7,879 nt of DNA from Pseudomonadota bacterium (GTDB taxonomy: Bacteria; Pseudomonadota; Gammaproteobacteria; Burkholderiales; JABEVD01): NCBI GenBank assembly GCA_021811205.1, contig JAJZPK010000115.1, positions 1-7,879 of the forward strand. The letters run 5' to 3'. Numbering within the stretch: position 1 is the first letter of the stretch; each line of letters opens with the position of its first letter. Made by a program: the position numbers and the translations under genes. The notes below the pieces were generated by a model, which saw nothing but the letters and a program-made list of their open reading frames with translations, ran no database searches and was not told the origin of the DNA. Positions 1 to 4,516 of this stretch are shown here, in pieces.

Positions 1-73
1 GTATTGTGTTTTTTCAATGTGTTATGTGATTTTCAGGAATGGCAATCAACGCGGGGAAATGGCATATCTTGCT

Positions 74-120
74 GACTGTTAATCCGCAGGTCCCTGGTTC
101 GAGTCCAGGTCGGGGAGCCA
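74..120 (+). other. Displaced 3' part of tRNA-Asn(GTT), probable att site
   Basis: The segment runs from the anticodon stem and loop (anticodon GTT at 78-80) through the variable region, a perfect T-arm (CCTGG, loop TTCGAGT, CCAGG) and the 3' acceptor strand to an encoded CCA at 118-120. The partner 5' acceptor strand TCCCCGA and a D-arm are missing: bases 45-73 do not resemble tRNA and cannot pair with the acceptor or fully with the anticodon stem. A 3' tRNA remnant ending exactly at CCA and followed by a terminator-like hairpin is the usual trace of site-specific integration by a tyrosine recombinase into a tRNA gene. The intact gene and the element would then lie to the left of the window. 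A decayed tRNA gene is the alternative. Confidence 0.75.
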
Positions 121-125
121 GATAA

Positions 126-159
126 AACAAGGGGTTGATCTTTCGATCAACCCCTTGTT
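126..159 (+). terminator. Hairpin after the tRNA-Asn remnant
   Basis: A perfect 15-bp stem (5' arm AACAAGGGGTTGATC, loop TTTC) starts 6 bases after the CCA end. No long T run follows, only TTGTTGCATTT, so termination would rest on stem strength and the short U-rich stretch within and after the 3' arm. Its position suggests it is the original terminator of the tRNA-Asn gene, which places the native chromosome to the right of the remnant. It could also stop rightward transcription before it runs antisense into the toxin-antitoxin pair. Confidence 0.7.
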
Positions 160-289
160 GCATTTCCGGGATGCCGTTTAAACGAACGTTCGGTCAGTGC
201 GGCCCGGTAGAAGAAAAGATGAGCCGTTCGATGTGCTTGTGCTCTTCGATTTCAGCACCAGTCAGGCGGCGCCGGGTTATGCATTCTGG

Positions 290-604
290 TCATACTGTCG
301 CCAATCTCTCCACCGTGTCAGGGTAGCGTTCCACAAGTCGAATCAACAGGGCTGCCTGTGCGTTCGGCTGTGCCCTCCCCTGTTCCCAATTTTCCAGGGT
401 GCGGGGATTAGTGCGAAGATAGCGGGCAAAAACAGGTCGGGACAGGTGCAGCCTTTCCCGCAATGCCACAAGTTCCCCTGCCGTAATTTTCGCTTCCGGC
501 ATTTTTTCCACTTCATGCGTGCGTAAGGTGCGCTTCCCTTCACGCTCTTCCGCCAACGCCTCAAAGCCTTCCGCCATTTCAGCAAACAGGTTGCGCTTTT
601 TCAT
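290..604 (-). CDS. higA: HigA-type Xre-family antitoxin
   Basis: A 104-residue protein with a helix-turn-helix of the Xre/HigA type at about residues 43-95: ITAGELVALRERLHLSRPVF, then the recognition region around NPRTLENWEQGRAQPNAQA. The acidic/basic N-terminal 40 residues would be the toxin-binding or flexible part. The ATG at 602-604 overlaps the toxin TGA (ATGA), and a GGAGG lies 8 bases upstream inside the toxin gene, so the two are translationally coupled. In HigBA modules the toxin gene comes first, as here. By family precedent the antitoxin neutralises the toxin and, with it, represses the common promoter; the palindrome at 951-963 is a candidate operator. Length is normal for the family. 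The assignment to the HigA group is by motif and gene order, not by search. Confidence 0.85.
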   Translation of the reverse strand: MKKRNLFAEMAEGFEALAEEREGKRTLRTHEVEKMPEAKITAGELVALRERLHLSRPVFARYLRTNPRTLENWEQGRAQPNAQAALLIRLVERYPDTVERLATV

Positions 605-939
605 CGTCTTGCCTCCAATTCTCGCTTCAGCATGTCCTTGAGCATTCCTTTTTCCTTGGCGCTCAAGTCCTCCACTTCATCCTTGCCGTAAAGGGTGAAC
701 AGCCAGAATTGCCCCCCGGTTTCCCACCAGAAATAAATCACCCTCAATCCGCCGCGCTTGCCCTTCCCTCGCTTCGGGTCCGGGCGGCGGAGCTTGCGCA
801 AGCCGCCAGTCCCTTCGATAACATCGCCCTTCTCAGGGTTGTCCATGAGCTCATTTTGCAGGGCGCAGAAATCTTCTTCATTAAGATAGTCCGCCCTGTA
901 TCGAGAAAAGGCGGGCAGTTCCACAAACAAGGCTTTCAT
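601..939 (-). CDS. higB: HigB/RelE-superfamily mRNA interferase toxin
   Basis: A 112-residue basic protein. The signature region is at about residues 45-86: TGGLRKLRR, then a Gly/Lys-rich turn and GKRGGLRVIYFWW, then the strand FWLFTLYGKDE, followed by the C-terminal helix DLSAKEKGMLKDMLKREL. This is the pattern of the HigB-2/RelE-like toxins, which cut mRNA on the ribosome. The first ATG gives the usual family length. No Shine-Dalgarno sequence precedes it; only 6 bases separate it from a likely -10 box (TATAGT), so the mRNA may begin at or next to the ATG. It forms a two-gene operon with the antitoxin and sits about 800 bases from the tRNA remnant, a common setting for mobile-element cargo or stabilisation modules. 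The toxin looks intact, without frameshift. Confidence 0.87.
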   Translation of the reverse strand: MKALFVELPAFSRYRADYLNEEDFCALQNELMDNPEKGDVIEGTGGLRKLRRPDPKRGKGKRGGLRVIYFWWETGGQFWLFTLYGKDEVEDLSAKEKGMLKDMLKRELEARR

Positions 940-945
940 GGGATT

Positions 946-974
946 ACTATACGCAAGTTGCGTTTACTTTAAAA
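946..974 (-). promoter_or_regulatory. Toxin-antitoxin promoter with palindromic operator
   Basis: On the minus strand a -10 box TATAGT (946-951) lies 17 bases from a poor -35 TTTTAA (969-974). The spacer contains a perfect inverted repeat, ACGCAA-G-TTGCGT at 951-963 as written on the plus strand, touching the -10. This fits autorepression by the antitoxin or the complex. The predicted start of transcription falls at the toxin ATG or within a base or two. Confidence 0.55.
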
Positions 975-1022
975 GAATTATTTTGCAAACCGCAGCCCTT
1001 TTTCATTGCCTGAATTCAGGGA

Positions 1023-1532
1023 TCAGGAAGCACATTCGAGCAATACGTTGCGCGCTTCGGTGATGCGGACGAAGGCTTCGTCAGTCCCGCCCATGTCGGG
1101 ATGAACCTTCTGGGCAAGCCGTCGAAAAGCGGCCTTGATCTGGGAAGAATCGAGCTTCCCTTCTATGGGCAGATTCAGCGCTTCACGATGCGCCCGCTCG
1201 TCGAAGGACTTGCGCCTCGCTCGATGCCGTTCGCCGAAGAAGTTCGCGAATTCCTCGTTCATGCGCGCCTGAGATTCCCTGCGCTTTTCCAGGGATTCGC
1301 GGCGCAGCACCTCCTGGTCCATATGCCATCTTCGGCGCGACATGACGATGCAGGCTGCAAATTCGATACGGCCGCATGCCTCGAGCTCGTCCAGGCTGAA
1401 CGGGCCAAGCATGTCGTAGGGCAGATCCATCCATGCAATTCTGCTGCCTTCACCCGCCTCTATCCTGCCCAGCGTCGCAGTTGTGACGATGCCGTAGGCG
1501 CCGTTCCAGATGACCCATTCTTCCTCATGCAT
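1023..1532 (-). CDS. Small protein with C-terminal J domain (DnaJ-like)
   Basis: A 169-residue protein whose last 45 residues form a compact J-domain: IKAAFRRLAQK, the HPD motif at 144-146, then the helix-III region TDEAFVRITEARNVLLE. The HPD loop is what stimulates the ATPase of DnaK-type Hsp70 partners. The N-terminal 80 residues (WNGAYGIV... ALGRIEAG-like start, MDLPYDMLGPFSLDELE) are unknown. Residues 75-125 are rich in Arg and Glu and likely helical or coiled. No Gly/Phe region, zinc fingers or substrate-binding domain are present, so this is a specialised J protein, not DnaJ. The ATG at 1530-1532 was preferred to a longer frame because GGGAG lies 7 bases upstream. The gene is separate from the neighbours; its client and partner are not evident. 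Confidence 0.85.
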   Translation of the reverse strand: MHEEEWVIWNGAYGIVTTATLGRIEAGEGSRIAWMDLPYDMLGPFSLDELEACGRIEFAACIVMSRRRWHMDQEVLRRESLEKRRESQARMNEEFANFFGERHRARRKSFDERAHREALNLPIEGKLDSSQIKAAFRRLAQKVHPDMGGTDEAFVRITEARNVLLECAS

Positions 1533-1675
1533 GCACGTTCTCCCGGAATGCCCTGCCGCGCCAGCTCGCCATGCAATCTCAACAGTGAAGCTGAATGTAG
1601 GAAACACGACAGGAGTCGCCCATCAGAATGGTATTCCCGAAAGGCAAGCAAAATGCGCACCTGCCCTGCCCCAAA

Positions 1676-1706
1676 TGAAAAAGGACTGCGAAAAATCGCA
1701 GCCCTT
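1676..1706 (-). terminator. Rho-independent terminator of the 32-residue peptide gene
   Basis: An 11-bp stem with one mismatch (1681-1691 with 1696-1706, loop AAAA on the plus strand). Read on the minus strand it is AAGGGCTGCGA-TTTT-TCGCAGTCCTT and runs directly into TTT, a proper U tract. It lies 40 bases after the stop codon of the small membrane peptide and upstream of the J-domain gene, so the latter needs its own promoter. Between this hairpin and the J-domain start (1533-1675) I see no gene and no convincing promoter. Confidence 0.75.
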
Positions 1707-1745
1707 CGGTATTCAATGCAGCAGGCCGGTCTGGCCTGCCTGAGA

Positions 1746-1844
1746 TCAGCCCTGCTTGTTCTTGATATAACATGTGCTGAGAATGAAAGACCCAGCAAGC
1801 AGCATCCAGACAATTCCAAAATGCCAGTATGACGACATATCCAT
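1746..1844 (-). CDS. 32-residue single-pass membrane peptide, unknown function
   Basis: A short reading frame that gene finders would probably miss. The sequence starts MDMSSYWHFG, continues with a hydrophobic stretch at about residues 10-27 (GIVWMLLAGSFILSTCYI) and ends with the polar tail KNKQG; this is the layout of a one-helix inner-membrane microprotein, with the short basic tail probably cytoplasmic. Support: a strong ribosome site GGGAGG 6 bases before the ATG, a near-consensus promoter (1933-1961) and a terminator 40 bases after the TGA, giving a self-contained unit. A second in-frame ATG at 1914-1916 would add 24 residues containing CLWYWYR, but it has no ribosome site and lies only about 10 bases from the predicted transcription start. 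I do not recognise the family. Confidence 0.7.
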   Translation of the reverse strand: MDMSSYWHFGIVWMLLAGSFILSTCYIKNKQG

Positions 1845-1932
1845 TCCAAACCTCCCTTGTGAAGTATATTGAATTTCTACGCGATACCAATACCAGAGAC
1901 ATGGTTTTTTATCCATACCAGTGGTGTGGTTT

Positions 1933-1961
1933 ATTATGTTGAAGTGACTTTCCAGTGTCAA
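1933..1961 (-). promoter_or_regulatory. Strong sigma70-type promoter for the membrane peptide
   Basis: On the minus strand a perfect -35 TTGACA (1956-1961) is followed after 17 bases by -10 CATAAT (1933-1938). Transcription would start near 1926 and give a leader of about 80 bases before the GGGAGG/ATG of the 32-residue peptide. The leader holds two similar words, CTGGTATGG and CTGGTATTGG, and a short frame in phase with the peptide. This is one of the best promoter matches in the window. Confidence 0.75.
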
Positions 1962-2012
1962 GCGTGCATCACGAAGAAATAGGCTAAACTTGAGTTTTAC
2001 CGAGGATCCGGC

Positions 2013-2327
2013 ATGGATGATCGAAAATGGACGTTGTCCCAGTTGCCCTGCATGAAATCCCATGCACTTGCAGAAGGCGCAATACCGCCCTGCCTGAAAT
2101 CAACCGACGAACATGTCGTCAAGGAAATCGCATGCCCCGCCTGTTCGACAATGAAGGATGCGATCGAAAGCATCAAGTCGGAGGCTTACAGGGACGGATA
2201 TGGCTATGTCGCATGGGTGGTGACGAAAGGTCCGCATTGCGAACTCGTTGTCTTCGGCGGGGAGCCTGACGAAGTCGATCTGCTCGCAAAATACGGAGAC
2301 GATCTCATTTCGGTCGTCCCGATCTAG
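2013..2327 (+). CDS. Uncharacterised 104-residue Cys-containing protein
   Basis: I do not recognise this gene. The protein has five cysteines (13, 27, 41, 44, 76), two of them in a CPAC motif at 41-44 reminiscent of metal-binding or redox CxxC pairs. The C-terminal half has alternating hydrophobic segments (YGYVAWVVTKGPHCELVVFGG) followed by an acidic stretch and could form a small alpha/beta domain. There is no signal peptide or membrane segment. The start is supported by GAGG 7 bases before the ATG. Codon use matches the neighbouring genes, which supports a real gene. It is divergent from the membrane peptide gene and convergent with the histidine-phosphatase gene, from which it is separated by 67 bases. 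No good sigma70 promoter is obvious upstream. Confidence 0.7.
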   Translation: MDDRKWTLSQLPCMKSHALAEGAIPPCLKSTDEHVVKEIACPACSTMKDAIESIKSEAYRDGYGYVAWVVTKGPHCELVVFGGEPDEVDLLAKYGDDLISVVPI

Positions 2328-2394
2328 GAATCATGGGAAATTCCGATATGGCAGGAATCATTGGCCAGCCTGCTTTATCTGGGATCGCTTGTCG

Positions 2395-3015
2395 TCATTC
2401 GACGAATCCTCCTTCGGCAGCAGGATATTCATGCCCCCATCTCTCAACATGCCAGCCCTGCTCGCCGATCGAAAACCAGTTGAGGACGCAATTGGGGATG
2501 CTGAAATCCCTTTGCGCGGAAAGCAGCCTTCCTGTCGCCCGCCTGTAGACGATGTCTAGAACGCCTGCATGCGTGACAACAGCGATCGTCTCCTTCTCGT
2601 GAACTCGCCTCAAATCAAGCATGGCTTCCACCACTCTTTTATCGAACGCATCAAGGCTCTCGCCGGTTTCGAAATCGTATTCGACATCCCTCGCAATATA
2701 TTTCCCGTAGGCTTCAGGATGCATGGCCCTGCCCTCTTCGGCCTTGAGCCCCTGGAATATCCCGAAATGCCGCTCCCTAAGCGAAGGCATGATCCGGATG
2801 TCGGTATGCCTTCCCTTAGCAAGGACTCTCGCAGTCTCGATGGCGCGCGCGAGATCGGAGCTGTATATCGCCGAAAATGCATGAGCGGAAGCCATGCCGG
2901 CCATGGAAACCGCTTGTCTTGTTCCATTGGCATTGAGCGGCACATCGAACTGTCCCTGGATACGCTTCTCAAGATTCCAGTTCGTTTCGCCGTGGCGTAT
3001 CAGGCAGATTTTCAT
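2395..3015 (-). CDS. Histidine phosphatase family protein (phosphoglycerate mutase-like)
   Basis: A 206-residue cytoplasmic enzyme of the histidine phosphatase superfamily. The N-terminal catalytic motif is LIRHGETNWN with the phosphorylated His at 8; Arg57 in SSDLARAIET, Glu81 in LRERHFG and His149 in VVTHAG complete the active site, so it looks active. The superfamily works through a phospho-His intermediate. Length and motifs resemble the GpmB/CobC group, which includes alpha-ribazole phosphatase and broad-range sugar phosphatases, and the substrate cannot be told from the sequence. No cobalamin genes are present here to support CobC. The ATG start places RHG at the expected 7-9; the ribosome site is weak. 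It is divergent from the acylphosphatase across about 50 bases, so their promoters must overlap closely. Confidence 0.9.
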   Translation of the reverse strand: MKICLIRHGETNWNLEKRIQGQFDVPLNANGTRQAVSMAGMASAHAFSAIYSSDLARAIETARVLAKGRHTDIRIMPSLRERHFGIFQGLKAEEGRAMHPEAYGKYIARDVEYDFETGESLDAFDKRVVEAMLDLRRVHEKETIAVVTHAGVLDIVYRRATGRLLSAQRDFSIPNCVLNWFSIGEQGWHVERWGHEYPAAEGGFVE

Positions 3016-3032
3016 GCATCCGTCATGTGTAA

Positions 3033-3061
3033 TTGAAGAATCCGAACGAATCGGTTATAAA
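3033..3061 (+). promoter_or_regulatory. Candidate promoter of the acylphosphatase gene
   Basis: TTGAAG (3033-3038) is separated by 17 bases from TATAAA (3056-3061). The first codon of the acylphosphatase begins 6 bases after the -10 box, so transcription would start at or close to the ATG. The spacer contains CCGA-ACGAA-TCGG, a short dyad. If this promoter is used, the AAGG ahead of the ATG would not be transcribed. Confidence 0.5.
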
Positions 3062-3066
3062 AGGCC

Positions 3067-3342
3067 ATGGTAGCCAAAATGACGAGGATATACGGAAAGG
3101 TCCAGGGCGTGAACTATCGAAGTTCCATGCAGGACGAAGCTTTCAGGATCGGCCTTTCCGGATGGGTCAGGAACAGGCGCGACGGCACCGTCGAGGCGCT
3201 CCTTTGCGGCACACACGAAGCCATCGAGCTCATGCTCGATTGGGCCAGAATCGGACCGCCCTTGTCCAGGGTGGACAAAATGGAAGTAACCGATGCGCCC
3301 GAATACCCGCTCGGCGATTTCGAAGTGCTTGCCGACGCCTAG
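3067..3342 (+). CDS. acyP: Acylphosphatase
   Basis: A 91-residue enzyme that hydrolyses the carboxyl-phosphate bond of acyl phosphates such as carbamoyl or acetyl phosphate. The phosphate-binding loop GKVQGVNYR at 10-18 carries catalytic Arg18, and SGWVRNRRDGTVEA at 31-44 carries catalytic Asn36; length and order are those of the one-domain family. Start at the first ATG follows AAAGG; a second ATG at codon 5 (3079) would also leave the whole domain intact. The gene ends in the same CTAG as the opposing winged-helix gene. It is a single-gene unit with a candidate promoter just upstream. Its physiological substrate in bacteria is generally uncertain, and nothing here narrows it. Confidence 0.93.
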   Translation: MVAKMTRIYGKVQGVNYRSSMQDEAFRIGLSGWVRNRRDGTVEALLCGTHEAIELMLDWARIGPPLSRVDKMEVTDAPEYPLGDFEVLADA

Positions 3343-3626
3343 GCCAGTATGCGGAAGAAGACGGGATTGGGCTTGTAATGATAGGAAAGCCCGTGTCGGG
3401 CGCCGCGCGCCAGAAAGCCAGCCTGGCACAGATACTTGATCGTGTTGCTGAGCTGGGGACGCGTGATCGAAAGCTTCTCCTCCAGCGCGGCTTTCGAGAC
3501 GATTTCGCCGTTCGGGGGCAATTCGTTGACCAGATGCCAAAGGACCTGATTCGCCACCCTGGGCATGGCATGGTCCTGAAGCGCCCTCAATCCCGCACTA
3601 GTGATCACGACGTTCCTGCTGCTCAT
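3339..3626 (-). CDS. Small winged-helix DNA-binding protein
   Basis: A 95-residue protein consisting almost entirely of a winged helix-turn-helix: a leading helix (PRVANQVLWHLVNEL, 22-36), the turn region SKAALEEKLSITRPQLSNTI (44-63), the helix KYLCQAGFL, then the wing RGARHGLSYHYKPNPVF. The ending with NPVFFRIL and the overall layout recall MarR-like regulators and also the RepL-type plasmid winged-helix family; I cannot choose between them. A good GAAGGGGG ribosome site precedes the ATG. Its promoter carries a palindrome over the -10 (3651-3660), which fits autorepression. The stop codon overlaps that of the acylphosphatase by 4 bases on the opposite strand, so the two transcripts are convergent and share a 3' end. 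Target genes are unknown. Confidence 0.8.
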   Translation of the reverse strand: MSSRNVVITSAGLRALQDHAMPRVANQVLWHLVNELPPNGEIVSKAALEEKLSITRPQLSNTIKYLCQAGFLARGARHGLSYHYKPNPVFFRILA

Positions 3627-3650
3627 CTCGCCCCCTTCGTAAGGTTTTCA

Positions 3651-3681
3651 GCAATATTGCCGTTTTCCATACGAATGTCAA
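3651..3681 (-). promoter_or_regulatory. Promoter and palindromic operator of the winged-helix gene
   Basis: A consensus -35 TTGACA (3676-3681, minus strand) lies 17 bases from -10 AATATT (3653-3658). The -10 is embedded in a perfect 10-bp palindrome GCAATATTGC (3651-3660), which a dimeric regulator could occupy to block polymerase. Start of transcription would be near 3646, with a leader of about 20 bases that includes the ribosome site. Confidence 0.7.
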
Positions 3682-3772
3682 CAAAAATCGCAAAATAGTT
3701 GATGAAATACAGCAGATTGGCCATTATTCAAGAAAATTTTGAGAACGCCGCCGGCAGCTTCAAAAATCCGCG

Positions 3773-3794
3773 GACACGCTTGCGTGTCGTTTTT
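3773..3794 (+). terminator. Hairpin with T run between winged-helix and cheZ genes
   Basis: The arms GACACGC and GCGTGTC (3773-3788) form a tight hairpin followed on the plus strand by GTTTTT. On the minus strand it lies 24 bases past the cheZ stop and is followed, after CGCGGA, by a second T run, so it may act in both directions: ending cheZ on one side and stopping read-through from the acylphosphatase promoter on the other. The rest of 3627-3811 is AT-rich with no gene apart from the winged-helix promoter. Confidence 0.55.
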
Positions 3795-3811
3795 AATACG
3801 GGAAAAAAACT

Positions 3812-4396
3812 TCAGAAACCAAGGCTGTTCAACAGATCGTCAACCTCGACCTGATTCGTGACGATGTCGTTTCGCCCTTCGCTTTTCACCACAGGACCGT
3901 TCATCAATCCTTCATCGTTGCGTGAATCCTCTCTGCTGATCAGCAGGATGTTGACGAGTTGGTGCTCCATTTCCTGGGCGAGCCGCGTGACCTTCTTGAT
4001 CACCTGACCTGTCAGATCCTGGAAATCCTGGGCCATCAGGATATCGGTCAGATGCGACGATGTTTCGCTTGCGAATTTCGGGATGCTGTCCAGAAAATCC
4101 TGAACCTTGCCCGAAAGGCTCGCGGGATCCTTTGCATTTTTCAGCTCGATGGAAAGGGATGAAGCCTGAGCCTCGAGTTCGTTCTGGATGGGAAGCGCCT
4201 TTTCTACGGATTCAAGCACGCGCTGCGCAGCCTGTTCAGTCAACTGGACGACATAATTGAGCCTGTCCTGGGTGTCCGGCAAATCGCTGGCGATTTGCTG
4301 CATGCTTTCTTCGCACCCCAATTCCTTCAGCGTGCCGTGAAGCTGGCGCACCAGATGTCCGAGTTGCTCGTAGCCTGTTTGATCGAGATCCCCCAC
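3812..4396 (-). CDS. cheZ: CheZ, phosphatase of chemotaxis response regulator CheY
   Basis: A 194-residue cytoplasmic protein. CheZ is a long helical-hairpin dimer that inserts a Gln into the CheY active site to speed dephosphorylation, lowering motor reversal. The signature helix MAQDFQDLTGQVIKKV is at 121-136, with the catalytic pair Asp127 and Gln131 (Asp143/Gln147 in E. coli). The extreme C-terminus VEVDDLLNSLGF (183-194) is the CheY-binding tail, joined by a flexible Asn/Asp/Gly-rich linker (about 155-182). I chose the GTG at 4394-4396 because AGGAGG lies 5 bases before it; an upstream TTG at 4436-4438 would add 14 residues without a ribosome site. cheZ stands alone here, away from cheA/cheY, and is divergent from a diguanylate cyclase gene. 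Confidence 0.93.
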   Translation of the reverse strand: MGDLDQTGYEQLGHLVRQLHGTLKELGCEESMQQIASDLPDTQDRLNYVVQLTEQAAQRVLESVEKALPIQNELEAQASSLSIELKNAKDPASLSGKVQDFLDSIPKFASETSSHLTDILMAQDFQDLTGQVIKKVTRLAQEMEHQLVNILLISREDSRNDEGLMNGPVVKSEGRNDIVTNQVEVDDLLNSLGF

Positions 4397-4438
4397 TTCC
4401 CCCTCCTGTTTTTCTGAACAGTTTGACACACTATGCAA

Positions 4439-4500
4439 TGCACGTGCAATCCGATATTTACACGTCGGAAAATTATAAGCAGAATTGTTCTATCGCAGAA
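4439..4500 (-). promoter_or_regulatory. cheZ/cyclase intergenic control region
   Basis: The 120 bases between the two divergent starts hold a minus-strand -10 TATAAT (4472-4477) with a weak -35 TTCTGC (4495-4500) at 17 bases, the likely cheZ promoter. Between it and cheZ lie a perfect 10-bp palindrome TGCACGTGCA (4439-4448) and the dyad CCGA-N10-TCGG (4451-4468), either of which could bind a regulator acting on both genes. I see no FliA (sigma28) consensus and no clear plus-strand promoter for the cyclase. Confidence 0.4.
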
Positions 4501-4516
4501 TTGGGACTTCCCATCT

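Noticed and set aside
194..289. Open frame continuing 31 codons past the antitoxin TGA (contains RRRLTGAEIEEHKHIERL).
   Set aside because: The antitoxin already has the normal family length, there is no ATG and no sign of recoding at the TGA; the stretch is short enough to be chance.
1009..1020. Perfect 12-bp palindrome CCTGAATTCAGG after the J-domain gene.
   Set aside because: It has no loop or T run, so it is not a terminator; with no promoter overlapping it, an operator role cannot be supported.
1101..1832. Plus-strand open frame of 243 codons.
   Set aside because: It is antisense to the J-domain gene, runs through the terminator and the membrane peptide gene, and has no ribosome site or recognisable domain.
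2328..2394. Possible terminator between the convergent 104-residue and histidine-phosphatase genes (GCAGG...CCTGC).
   Set aside because: The stem is only 5 bp with a 13-base loop, and the following TTTAT is weak.
3033..3698. Plus-strand open frame of 221 codons.
   Set aside because: It overlaps the clear acylphosphatase in another frame and lies antisense to the winged-helix gene; composition is typical of a shadow frame.
4397..4438. Longer CheZ from a TTG start.
   Set aside because: The TTG has no ribosome site, whereas AGGAGG stands 5 bases before the GTG at 4394-4396.
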